DNA of 7,973 nucleotides. Origin: Hyphomicrobiales bacterium. Its GTDB lineage: Bacteria > Pseudomonadota > Alphaproteobacteria > Rhizobiales > Xanthobacteraceae. Shown piece by piece: positions 1 through 5,438 of this stretch. The stretch is taken from NCBI GenBank assembly GCA_023266695.1, contig JAHFPO010000111.1, forward strand, positions 1 to 7,973. Reading direction: 5' to 3'. The notes under the pieces were generated by a model, which was not told where the DNA came from, made no database searches, and was given only the letters and a program-made list of their open reading frames with translations. Position 1 is the first letter of the stretch. Each line of letters begins with the position of its first letter. The position numbers and the translations under genes are program-made.

Positions 1-179
1 TGGCAGCCGAGCGCCTGGGTGACCCTGAGGCCCTGGCTGCGGACGGGATCGGCGATGCCGACGAGTTCCACATTCGGCAGTTCGGCGAGCACACGAGCGT
101 GGTTGGCGCCCATCACGCCGACGCCGATGACGCCGATGCGCAAGTCCTGTGCGTCCCCGCGCTGCGTGACTGCCGTCAT
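1..179 (-). CDS. Gfo/Idh/MocA-family NAD(P)-dependent oxidoreductase, N-terminal fragment
   Basis: Reverse-strand translation from the ATG at 179 gives 59 residues before the window ends, so the C-terminal part lies outside. After a 13-residue polar leader comes a Rossmann beta-alpha-beta unit: IGVIGVGVMGANHARVL (residues 15-31) holds the G-x-G-x-x-G dinucleotide loop. An acidic residue closes the second strand in VELVGIAD (37-44), as is usual for NAD binding. The 'G-V-M-G-x-N-H-A-R-V-L' wording is typical of Gfo/Idh/MocA dehydrogenases that act on sugars or nucleotide sugars. A GAGGGGG stretch 12-18 nt upstream of the ATG could serve as ribosome binding site. The catalytic Lys region and C-terminal substrate domain are not visible, so the substrate is unknown. 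From the neighbouring LPS genes, a nucleotide-sugar 3-dehydrogenase (WlbA/GnnA type) is one possibility, but this is inference only. Confidence 0.85.
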   Translation of the reverse strand, partial: MTAVTQRGDAQDLRIGVIGVGVMGANHARVLAELPNVELVGIADPVRSQGLRVTQALGC

Positions 180-297
180 GCGGACGAAAACCCCCTCACC
201 AACCCGGATTCCCTAGCACGCCGGCGGCAGCGGCGCGACGGGATGCGCCGGGAGCCCCCTCACAAATGATGTCAATGGTTTACAAGGGGCGGAGGGT
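180..297. other. Intergenic region between transaldolase and oxidoreductase genes
   Basis: This 118-bp gap lies between two genes transcribed leftward. It contains an AT-rich patch (about 262-285) in otherwise GC-rich DNA. On the minus strand the patch includes a TTGACA at 275-270, but no credible -10 box follows at 16-18 bp, so I do not call a promoter. The 9-mer CCCCCTCAC occurs twice (191-199 and 255-263). On the minus strand the copy at 191-199 provides the purine-rich ribosome binding site of the oxidoreductase gene. No T-tract terminator hairpin was seen after the transaldolase stop. Confidence 0.4.
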
Positions 298-1053
298 CTA
301 TTCCGCCGCCGTCCGGCGCGGCCCTGCTACCTTGAGCGTGAGCCCGGCGGCCTGGGTGTCGTCATAGAACGCCTTGACCCCATCGAGCGAGAGCTGCTCG
401 GCGGTCTTGGAGCCGAGCGCCGGTAGCTTCTTCAAGATATCGGCGGGGGCGGTGATGATGTGGGCGCCCATGCGGTCCGCCTCGATCACGTTCCAGACTT
501 CCCGCGTCGAGGCCCAGATCACCTCGACGTTCTGGGTCGCACGCGCCGCGGCGACCGCGGTCTCCACCAGCGGCCGATAGTCGATGCCGAGATCGGCGAG
601 CCTGCCCGCAAACACCGAGACGCAGCCGCCCGCTCCCTTGGCAAGCGCCGCGGTCGCGCGCTTCGCCTGATCCAAGGTGGTGACCACGGTGACATTGATC
701 TTCACGCCCTCGCCCGAGAGCATGCGGATCGCCTCGACCACCGGCGCGCCGCGAGTGTTGATCACCGGCAGCTTGACATGGACGTTCTTGCCCCAGGTGG
801 TGATGAGACGCGCCTGCGCCACCATTTCATCGATGTCGTCGGAAATGACCTCGAAGGAAATGTGCTTGTCGGGCACCGCGGCGGTGAGCTCGCGGGCGTA
901 GGATTCGTAGTCCTTCACCCCCGCCTTCCTCAACAGCGACGGGTTGGTGGTGAAGCCCGCGATATAGCTGAGTTTCGCCATCTCGACGATCTGCGCCTTG
1001 TCGGCGCCGTCGGTGAAGAGCTTGATCTTGAGCGAGGCGAGCGTCGGTGCCAT
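298..1053 (-). CDS. Transaldolase-family protein (small TAL/FSA-type)
   Basis: Predicted 251-residue (beta/alpha)8 class I aldolase. Transaldolases move a dihydroxyacetone unit between sugar phosphates, interconverting fructose 6-phosphate and sedoheptulose 7-phosphate. Visible landmarks are KLFTDGAD (11-18) with the likely acid/base Asp15, the family signature FTTNPSLLRKAG (34-45), the Schiff-base lysine Lys94 in HVKLPV, SVFAGRLAD (146-154) at the phosphate end of the barrel, and ASTRE (181-185). The Asp15-Lys94 spacing of 79 residues equals Asp6-Lys85 of E. coli fructose-6-phosphate aldolase. Length fits the short class rather than the ~315-residue TalB class. I chose the ATG at 1053 because homology starts there and GGAAAAAG precedes it; an in-frame ATG at 1107 would add 18 unconserved residues. 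The gene is divergent from waaC. Similar short transaldolases occur in surface-polysaccharide clusters. Whether it is a transaldolase or an aldolase cannot be settled here. Confidence 0.88.
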   Translation of the reverse strand: MAPTLASLKIKLFTDGADKAQIVEMAKLSYIAGFTTNPSLLRKAGVKDYESYARELTAAVPDKHISFEVISDDIDEMVAQARLITTWGKNVHVKLPVINTRGAPVVEAIRMLSGEGVKINVTVVTTLDQAKRATAALAKGAGGCVSVFAGRLADLGIDYRPLVETAVAAARATQNVEVIWASTREVWNVIEADRMGAHIITAPADILKKLPALGSKTAEQLSLDGVKAFYDDTQAAGLTLKVAGPRRTAAE

Positions 1054-1155
1054 GGCTTTTTCCAGGGGGCGAGACTCAAGTCTGTCAGCTTGCGCCGGAC
1101 CCGGCAACCCGGCTATGCGGGCGCGCGGCCTCCGTCAAGCCCGGCGCATGGGTTA
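1054..1155. promoter_or_regulatory. Divergent intergenic region, transaldolase / waaC
   Basis: These 102 bp separate two divergent start codons and so must contain the promoters of at least one, unless waaC is read from further upstream. The sequence is GC-rich and I could not identify convincing -35/-10 pairs. The waaC start has no obvious AGGAG-like site in front of it, while the transaldolase start has GGAAAAAG. The assignment as regulatory rests on gene orientation only. Confidence 0.4.
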
Positions 1156-2151
1156 ATGACCGAAATCCTGTTCATCAAGACCTCCTCGATGGGCGACGTG
1201 CTCCATCACATGCCGGCGGTGACCGATGCGCGCCGCCATTTCCCGCAGGCGCGCCTCACCTGGGTGGTGGAGGAGACCTTTGCGCAGCTGGCAGAGCTCC
1301 ATCCGGGCGTCGACGAGATCATCCCCATCGCCGTGCGGCGTTGGAAGCAGCAGATGCGCGACGCCTTCCTGCAGCCGATGTTCGAGCGGGCGGGCGGCCC
1401 CTGGCTCGAAATCAGCGAAGCCATGAAAAGGCTGCGCGCCCGCCGCTACGACACGGTGATCGACACCCAGGGCCTCGTGCGCACCGCTCTGATGGCGAAG
1501 CTCATGCATGGGACGCGCCACGGCTACGACAAAGCGAGCATCCGCGAGCCGTTCGCGGCGCGCTTCTACGACGTACGCCATCGGGTCGGCTGGGACCTCC
1601 ATGTGATCGCGCGCAACCGCACGCTTACGGGCCTCGCGCTCGGCTATCAACCCGAAGGCGCGCCCGACTACGGCTTCGACCGCGGCGTCTTCACCGCCGT
1701 GCCGTCCCGCCCCTATGCGGTGCTCTTTCACGCCACCGCGAGCGCGAAGAAGGAATGGCCCGAGGAGCGCTGGATCGAGGTCGGAAAGGCGCTCGCCAGA
1801 GAGGGACTCGAGATCGTGCTGCCCTGGGGCAATGCCGTCGAGCGCGAGCGCAGCGAACGCCTCGCCGCCGCGATCCCGGGCGCGCGCGTGCCCGCGCTCA
1901 AGCCGATCCTCGAGGTGGGAAAGCTCATCGCCGGCGCCAGGATGGTGGTGGGCGTCGACACCGGATTCCTGCATCTCGCGGCGGCCCTCGGCATTCCCGT
2001 GGTCGCGGTCTTCACCATCGTGAAATCGCACACCGCAATCCCGGTGGGACCGGGACCGGTCGAGATGGTGGGCGCCGATCAGGGGTTGCCCGCCGCCGCC
2101 GCCGTGATCGCCGCGATCGGGCGGATCAGTTCGAAAGCACGCGGCGGGTAG
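1156..2151 (+). CDS. waaC: Lipopolysaccharide heptosyltransferase I (GT9)
   Basis: 331-residue GT-B glycosyltransferase of family 9. Heptosyltransferase I transfers L-glycero-D-manno-heptose from ADP-heptose to Kdo of Kdo2-lipid A at the inner face of the cytoplasmic membrane. The N-terminal FIKTSSMGDVLHHMPA (6-21) matches WaaC and contains the likely catalytic base Asp14 (Asp13 in E. coli). VIDTQGLVRTALMA (101-114) is a second WaaC hallmark. The C-terminal domain has HATASAKKEWPEERW (192-206), with lysines expected to contact the donor phosphates, LPWGN (222-226), and VGVDTGFLHLAAALG (265-279) with Asp268. After this the usual G-x-T/S-D-P loop is missing: residues 286-298 read FTIVKSHTAIPVG. 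The open frame continues upstream, but homology begins at this ATG; the Shine-Dalgarno is weak. The 3' end overlaps the convergent waaF by 26 bp. The product call is firm, the exact acceptor is inferred. Confidence 0.93.
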   Translation: MTEILFIKTSSMGDVLHHMPAVTDARRHFPQARLTWVVEETFAQLAELHPGVDEIIPIAVRRWKQQMRDAFLQPMFERAGGPWLEISEAMKRLRARRYDTVIDTQGLVRTALMAKLMHGTRHGYDKASIREPFAARFYDVRHRVGWDLHVIARNRTLTGLALGYQPEGAPDYGFDRGVFTAVPSRPYAVLFHATASAKKEWPEERWIEVGKALAREGLEIVLPWGNAVERERSERLAAAIPGARVPALKPILEVGKLIAGARMVVGVDTGFLHLAAALGIPVVAVFTIVKSHTAIPVGPGPVEMVGADQGLPAAAAVIAAIGRISSKARGG

Positions 2152-3160
2152 CCGCAAACACTTCCTCGACCGGAATATCGTGGGTGGTGCGGTGGTCCAC
2201 CCCGCGGCAATTGGCCTTGCCGCATTCCCGGCACGGCTTTTGCCAGCGCGCCTCGATGGTGGCCGCGATCGGATTGAGCGGTGCCCAATGCCACGGGCTG
2301 GTCGGGCCGAAGAGGCCGATCGCCGGCGTGCCGATGGCGGCGGCGACGTGCAACAGGCCGGAATCGTTCGACACCGCGACGTCCGCCGCCGCGAGCGCGA
2401 GAATGGCGTGGCGGAGATCGTCGCCGGTGAGATCGCGCGCGAATTTTCCGCCGCTCGAGATTTCCCGCGCGATCGCGCTCTCGCCGGGACCGCCGAGAAC
2501 CCAGACCGCGGCGCCCTCGTTGGCGAGGCGGCGCGCGAGCTCCCCATAGCGCTCTTCCGGCCAGCGCTTGCCCTTTCCGACCGCGCCGGGACAAAGCGCG
2601 ACGATCGGGCGCTTCTCCCCGCCGAGCCCGCGCCGCGCGAGCCATTCCGCCACCTCTTTTCCCGGCACCACGATCTCGGGCAGCGGCCAGGCGGCCGGCG
2701 GGTTCGCGTCCTTCGGCAGTGCCAGCATGGCGCACTGGTCGATCATGCGCGGCAGCTTGTTCTCGCCGAAGCGCATGTCGGTGAGGAGACCGAAGCGCCA
2801 TTCGCCCACGAATCCGACCCGCTCCGGGATGCGGGCGAGCGCGGGCGCGAGCACCGCCTTCCATTTTCGCGACATGATGAGGGCGGTGCCATAGCCGCCG
2901 GCGCGCAGCCTCTCGGCGAGACGCCGGTTCTCGGCGAACGCCGGCCGTCCGCGCGGAATATCGAACACCACCGCCTGGCGCACGCCCGGCATGTAGTCGG
3001 CGAGCGGCGCGCACAGCGTCGAAGAGAGCACGTCGACCGGGCGCTCCGGCGTCCGCGCCTTGATGAGCTTCACCACCGAGTGGCAGCGGACGAAATCGCC
3101 GATCCATTGATAGGGGACGAGCAGGACCGGCCGCTCGTCCGCCCGCCCCGCCGCCGTCAT
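2126..3160 (-). CDS. waaF: Lipopolysaccharide heptosyltransferase II-like GT9 enzyme
   Basis: 344-residue GT-B family 9 protein, predicted to add the second heptose (HepII) to HepI of the LPS inner core using ADP-heptose. The N-terminal VPYQWIGDFVRCHSV (15-29) carries the W-I-G-D motif with Asp22 as likely catalytic base. CPGAVGKGKRWPEERY (190-205) corresponds to the donor-binding 'PGA-x-x-G-x-x-KRWP' motif of WaaF. SNDSGLLHVAAAIG (264-277), followed by LFGPTSP (283-289), is the classic C-terminal nucleotide site. A Cys cluster CRECGKANC (310-318) near the C-terminus resembles the Cys-rich tail common in WaaF. The ATG at 3160 overlaps the gmhB stop as ATGA, with a GGGGGCGGGGG run upstream that may act in ribosome binding or translational coupling. 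It is the last gene of the gmhA-gmhB-waaF operon. A role as another GT9 heptosyltransferase (WaaQ type) is less likely but not excluded. Confidence 0.9.
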   Translation of the reverse strand: MTAAGRADERPVLLVPYQWIGDFVRCHSVVKLIKARTPERPVDVLSSTLCAPLADYMPGVRQAVVFDIPRGRPAFAENRRLAERLRAGGYGTALIMSRKWKAVLAPALARIPERVGFVGEWRFGLLTDMRFGENKLPRMIDQCAMLALPKDANPPAAWPLPEIVVPGKEVAEWLARRGLGGEKRPIVALCPGAVGKGKRWPEERYGELARRLANEGAAVWVLGGPGESAIAREISSGGKFARDLTGDDLRHAILALAAADVAVSNDSGLLHVAAAIGTPAIGLFGPTSPWHWAPLNPIAATIEARWQKPCRECGKANCRGVDHRTTHDIPVEEVFAATRRVLSN

Positions 3161-3693
3161 CGAGCCCCCGCCCCCTTCTCGCCCAGCACTTCCCGGCGCA
3201 CGAAGGTTTCCAGATTGCCGCCCTCGAACTTGAGGCCGCGGATGCCGGCGGCGCGGGCGGCGGCGAGGTCGGCGTCCTTGTCGCCGATGAGAACGCTCTT
3301 TTCGCGGTCGACCGGCCAGCGCGCGATCAAATCGAGGATCATGCCGGGAGCGGGCTTGCGCCAGTCGGATTTGCGGGCATAGGCGGCGATCGTTCCGTCC
3401 GGATGAAACGGGCAATAGCGGATGTCGTCGATGCGGGCCCCAAAGCGGGCGAGTTCTTTCGTCATGGAATCGTGCAGCCGGTGCATGTCGTCCACGCTAT
3501 AGAGCCCGCGGGCGATGCCCGACTGGTTGGTGGCGATGAAGACTAGAAAGCCGGCGTCATTCACCGCCTTCACCGCCGCGATCGCGCCTTCGATCCACTG
3601 GAATTGATCGCGGCTCGCCACATAGCCGTGGTCGACATTGAGCACACCGTCACGGTCGAGGAAGACCGCCGGCCTAAGCTCGCGCTCGGCCAC
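3157..3693 (-). CDS. gmhB: D-glycero-D-manno-heptose 1,7-bisphosphate 7-phosphatase (HAD), zinc-site variant
   Basis: 178-residue cytosolic HAD phosphatase that removes the 7-phosphate from heptose 1,7-bisphosphate. All HAD motifs are present: FLDRDGVLN (11-19) with nucleophile Asp13 and acid/base Asp15, TNQSG (55-59), Lys113 in WRKPAPGM, and GDKDAD (137-142) for Mg2+. E. coli GmhB binds structural zinc through Cys92, His94, Cys107 and Cys109. Aligned on CP-x-HP, this protein keeps only the first ligand (Cys94); the other positions are Phe96, Ser109 and Trp111. Catalysis should not be affected, but the loop that shapes substrate choice is altered. The start is GTG at 3693, three bases after the gmhA stop, with no in-frame ATG before motif I; translation is probably coupled to gmhA. 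The operon position between gmhA and waaF supports the heptose function over the related histidinol-phosphate phosphatase. Confidence 0.9.
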   Translation of the reverse strand: MAERELRPAVFLDRDGVLNVDHGYVASRDQFQWIEGAIAAVKAVNDAGFLVFIATNQSGIARGLYSVDDMHRLHDSMTKELARFGARIDDIRYCPFHPDGTIAAYARKSDWRKPAPGMILDLIARWPVDREKSVLIGDKDADLAAARAAGIRGLKFEGGNLETFVRREVLGEKGAGAR

Positions 3694-3696
3694 CGG

Positions 3697-4293
3697 TCAG
3701 CGTCCGCCGCCGGCGAGGCGGCGCTCGACGAGGCCGCACACGATGTGGGCGGCGATAATGTGGATCTGCTGGATCACCGGCGTGCGGTCGGAGGGCGCAT
3801 GGAGCACGATATCGCAGCGCGCGGCCATGTCGCCGCCCTTCTTTCCGGTGAAGCCGATGGTGAGGAGCCCGCGCGCGTGGGCGGCATCGAGCGCCTTCAG
3901 CACATTGGCCGAGCGTCCCGAGGTCGAGAGCGCGACGAGCACGTCGCCCCTGACGCCGAGGCCCGTCACCTGGCGCTCGAACACCTGTTCGTAGCCGTAA
4001 TCGTTGCCGATGGCGGTGAGCACCGAGGTGTCGGTGGTGAGGGCGACGGCGGCCATCGGCGCGCGGTCCTTCTCGAAGCGCGACAACAGCTCGCCGGCGA
4101 TGTGCTGGGCGTCGGCGGCGCTGCCGCCGTTGCCGCACAGCAAGATCTTTCGCCCCGCTTTCAGCGCGTCGGTCATCGCGTCGGCGATCTTGCCGAGGAC
4201 CGCGATGAGCGCGGAATCGGCGGCGGCGGCCGCGAGCGCCTCCTGCGATTCCGCGAGATGGCGGCGGGCGTAATCGAGCTCGGCCTTGTCCAT
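3697..4293 (-). CDS. gmhA: Phosphoheptose isomerase (sedoheptulose 7-phosphate isomerase)
   Basis: 198-residue SIS-domain protein catalysing the first committed step: sedoheptulose 7-phosphate to D-glycero-D-manno-heptose 7-phosphate. It is normally a cytosolic homotetramer. Helical N-terminus (1-45), then the SIS core ILLCGNGGSAADAQHIAGE (50-68), whose GNGGSAAD loop binds phosphate and whose Glu68 corresponds to the catalytic Glu65 of E. coli GmhA. SRF (71-73), TTDTS (86-90), GND-YGYEQVF (96-105) and ALSTSGRSANV (121-131) are all GmhA hallmarks. The C-terminal QQIHIIAAHIVC (175-186) supplies the active-site histidine. The length matches the family (about 190-200). The ATG at 4293 is chosen because AGGAG lies 7 nt upstream; an in-frame ATG at 4329 would add 12 unconserved residues. 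First gene of the leftward gmhA-gmhB-waaF operon, divergent from hldD. Confidence 0.95.
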   Translation of the reverse strand: MDKAELDYARRHLAESQEALAAAAADSALIAVLGKIADAMTDALKAGRKILLCGNGGSAADAQHIAGELLSRFEKDRAPMAAVALTTDTSVLTAIGNDYGYEQVFERQVTGLGVRGDVLVALSTSGRSANVLKALDAAHARGLLTIGFTGKKGGDMAARCDIVLHAPSDRTPVIQQIHIIAAHIVCGLVERRLAGGGR

Positions 4294-4300
4294 CCCGGCA

Positions 4301-4305
4301 CTCCT
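4301..4305 (-). promoter_or_regulatory. Ribosome binding site of gmhA
   Basis: Minus-strand AGGAG with 7 nt to the ATG at 4293. It decides between this start and the in-frame ATG at 4329, which lies upstream of the site. Confidence 0.75.
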
Positions 4306-4367
4306 GCGATCGAGGCGAGCGGGTAGCATTGGCGGCTATGGGTGTCCAGTTTTGCCGCCGTTGCGCC

Positions 4368-4418
4368 GCCGCCGCGTATGCGGCAAGAAACGCCGCCCGG
4401 CATGATCGCCGCGGCGGC
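4368..4418. repeat. GC-rich inverted repeats in the hldD leader
   Basis: A perfect 9-bp inverted repeat: GCCGCCGCG at 4368-4376 pairs with CGCGGCGGC at 4410-4418, ending one base before the hldD Shine-Dalgarno. An alternative small hairpin, GCCGC-GTAT-GCGGC, occupies 4371-4384. CCG-rich DNA of this composition forms such pairings by chance, so function is uncertain. Confidence 0.3.
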
Positions 4419-4424
4419 AGAGGA
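4419..4424 (+). promoter_or_regulatory. Ribosome binding site of hldD
   Basis: AGAGGA, 4 nt before the ATG at 4429. It supports this start over in-frame ATGs at 4342 and 4402, which would place extra residues in front of the Rossmann fold. Confidence 0.6.
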
Positions 4425-4428
4425 ACCC

Positions 4429-5409
4429 ATGATCCTGATTACCGGTGGCGCTGGCTTCATCGGCTCGAACCTCATTGCGAGCCTGAACGAGCGAGGCGTC
4501 ACCGACATCGCCGTCAACGACCATCTCGGCTCCGCGGCCAAGGAGCGCAATCTCGCCAAGCACCGCTACGCCGATCTGTTTCCGCCTGAAGACCTCTTCC
4601 GCTGGATCGAGGGCAAGAAGCTCGAAGCGGTCCTGCACATGGGCGCGATCTCGTCGACCACCGTCACCGACGAGAAGGCGGTGATGGCGGCGAACTTCGA
4701 ACTGCCGATGCGGCTCGTCGATTGGTGCGCGCATAGCAAGATCCCGCTGATCTATGCATCGTCGGCCGCCACCTATGGCGACGGCACGGGCGGCTTCGAT
4801 GACGATGGCGCGCCCGCGGCGCTCAAGCTCCTCCAGCCGCTCAATCTCTATGGCAGGAGCAAGCACCGCTTCGATATCGCCTTGGCGGAGCGGGCGCGGG
4901 CGGGCGGCGCGATGCCGCCGCAATGGGCGGGCCTGAAATTCTTCAACGTGTTCGGGCCGAACGAATATCACAAGGGCGGGATGAGGAGCGTACTGGCGAA
5001 GAGCTTTCCCGACGCCAAGGCCGGCCGGCCGGTGCGCCTTTTCAAGTCCGGCCGCCCCGACGTGGCCGACGGCGGCCAGAGGCGCGACTTTATCTACGTG
5101 CTCGATGCCGCCGCCGTGGTGCTCTGGCTCCTCGACCACCCGCGCGTATCGGGGATCTATAATGTCGGCACCGGCCGCGCCGAGAGCTTCAAGGATATGA
5201 TTCTCGCCCTGTTCAAGGCGCTGAAATGCGAGCCCCGGATCGAGTATATCGACATGCCGGCCGAGCTTTCCGGCCGCTATCAATACTTAACGCAAGCGAG
5301 GATGGAGCGGCTGCGCAAGGCGGGCTACGATGCCGCCTTCACCCCGCTCGCGGCCGCGGTGGAGGACTATGTGACCCGCTTCCTCGACCGCGACGACCCC
5401 TACCGCTGA
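4429..5409 (+). CDS. hldD: ADP-L-glycero-D-manno-heptose 6-epimerase
   Basis: 326-residue extended-type short-chain dehydrogenase/reductase that inverts C6 of ADP-D-glycero-beta-D-manno-heptose to the L-glycero form, the donor used by WaaC and WaaF. MILITGGAGFIGSN (1-14) gives the nucleotide-binding G-x-x-G-x-x-G motif. HMGAISSTT (70-78) is the HldD version of the 'H-x-G-A' strand. SSAATYG (111-117) and Tyr141-x-x-x-Lys145 in LYGRSKHRFD form the catalytic site. KFFNVFGPNEYHKG (170-183) and the late signature RYQYLTQARM (283-292) separate HldD from GalE and dTDP-glucose dehydratases. The length matches the family (about 310-330). The start follows AGAGGA and coincides with the conserved N-terminus. 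hldE follows after 29 bp on the same strand, so the two are probably cotranscribed. Confidence 0.95.
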   Translation: MILITGGAGFIGSNLIASLNERGVTDIAVNDHLGSAAKERNLAKHRYADLFPPEDLFRWIEGKKLEAVLHMGAISSTTVTDEKAVMAANFELPMRLVDWCAHSKIPLIYASSAATYGDGTGGFDDDGAPAALKLLQPLNLYGRSKHRFDIALAERARAGGAMPPQWAGLKFFNVFGPNEYHKGGMRSVLAKSFPDAKAGRPVRLFKSGRPDVADGGQRRDFIYVLDAAAVVLWLLDHPRVSGIYNVGTGRAESFKDMILALFKALKCEPRIEYIDMPAELSGRYQYLTQARMERLRKAGYDAAFTPLAAAVEDYVTRFLDRDDPYR

Positions 5410-5438
5410 GCCCTTCGGCGCCCTTCGGAACCAGTCCG

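Larger units (their letters stand above)
4294..4428. promoter_or_regulatory. Divergent control region, gmhA operon / hldD-hldE
   Basis: This 135-bp region separates the start codons of the two heptose operons and is the only place their promoters could plausibly sit. It would allow both halves of the ADP-heptose pathway to be controlled together. It contains a gmhA Shine-Dalgarno at the left end, an hldD Shine-Dalgarno at the right end, and GC-rich inverted repeats near the hldD side. I could not identify a convincing -35/-10 pair on either strand, nor a known operator. Confidence 0.45.

Noticed and set aside
262..285. Possible minus-strand promoter with TTGACA at 275-270
   Set aside because: No -10-like hexamer occurs at 16-18 bp spacing, where the DNA is GC-rich; the hexamer alone is not enough.
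255..290. Possible terminator hairpin after the transaldolase gene (CCCCT / AGGGG)
   Set aside because: Only five pairs with a 24-nt loop and no following T-tract; not a credible intrinsic terminator.
460..1155. Upstream in-frame extension of waaC through the transaldolase gene
   Set aside because: The frame stays open only because antisense GC-rich DNA lacks stops. GT9 homology begins at the ATG at 1156, and the extension would overlap a clear gene on the other strand.
1047..2549. A 500-codon plus-strand frame and a 464-codon minus-strand frame across waaC/waaF
   Set aside because: Both are Arg/Ala/Pro-rich shadow frames over two recognisable GT9 genes, with no motif or codon pattern supporting them.
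2180..3382. A 400-codon plus-strand open frame over waaF and gmhB
   Set aside because: Antisense to two well-supported operon genes; composition typical of a shadow frame.
4336..5283. A 315-codon minus-strand frame over hldD
   Set aside because: Antisense to hldD and without recognisable domains; it would also overlap the divergent control region.
5411..5428. Tandem CCCTTCGG repeat in the hldD-hldE gap
   Set aside because: Two copies of an 8-mer in a short spacer, with no third copy or symmetry; most likely a small duplication without function.
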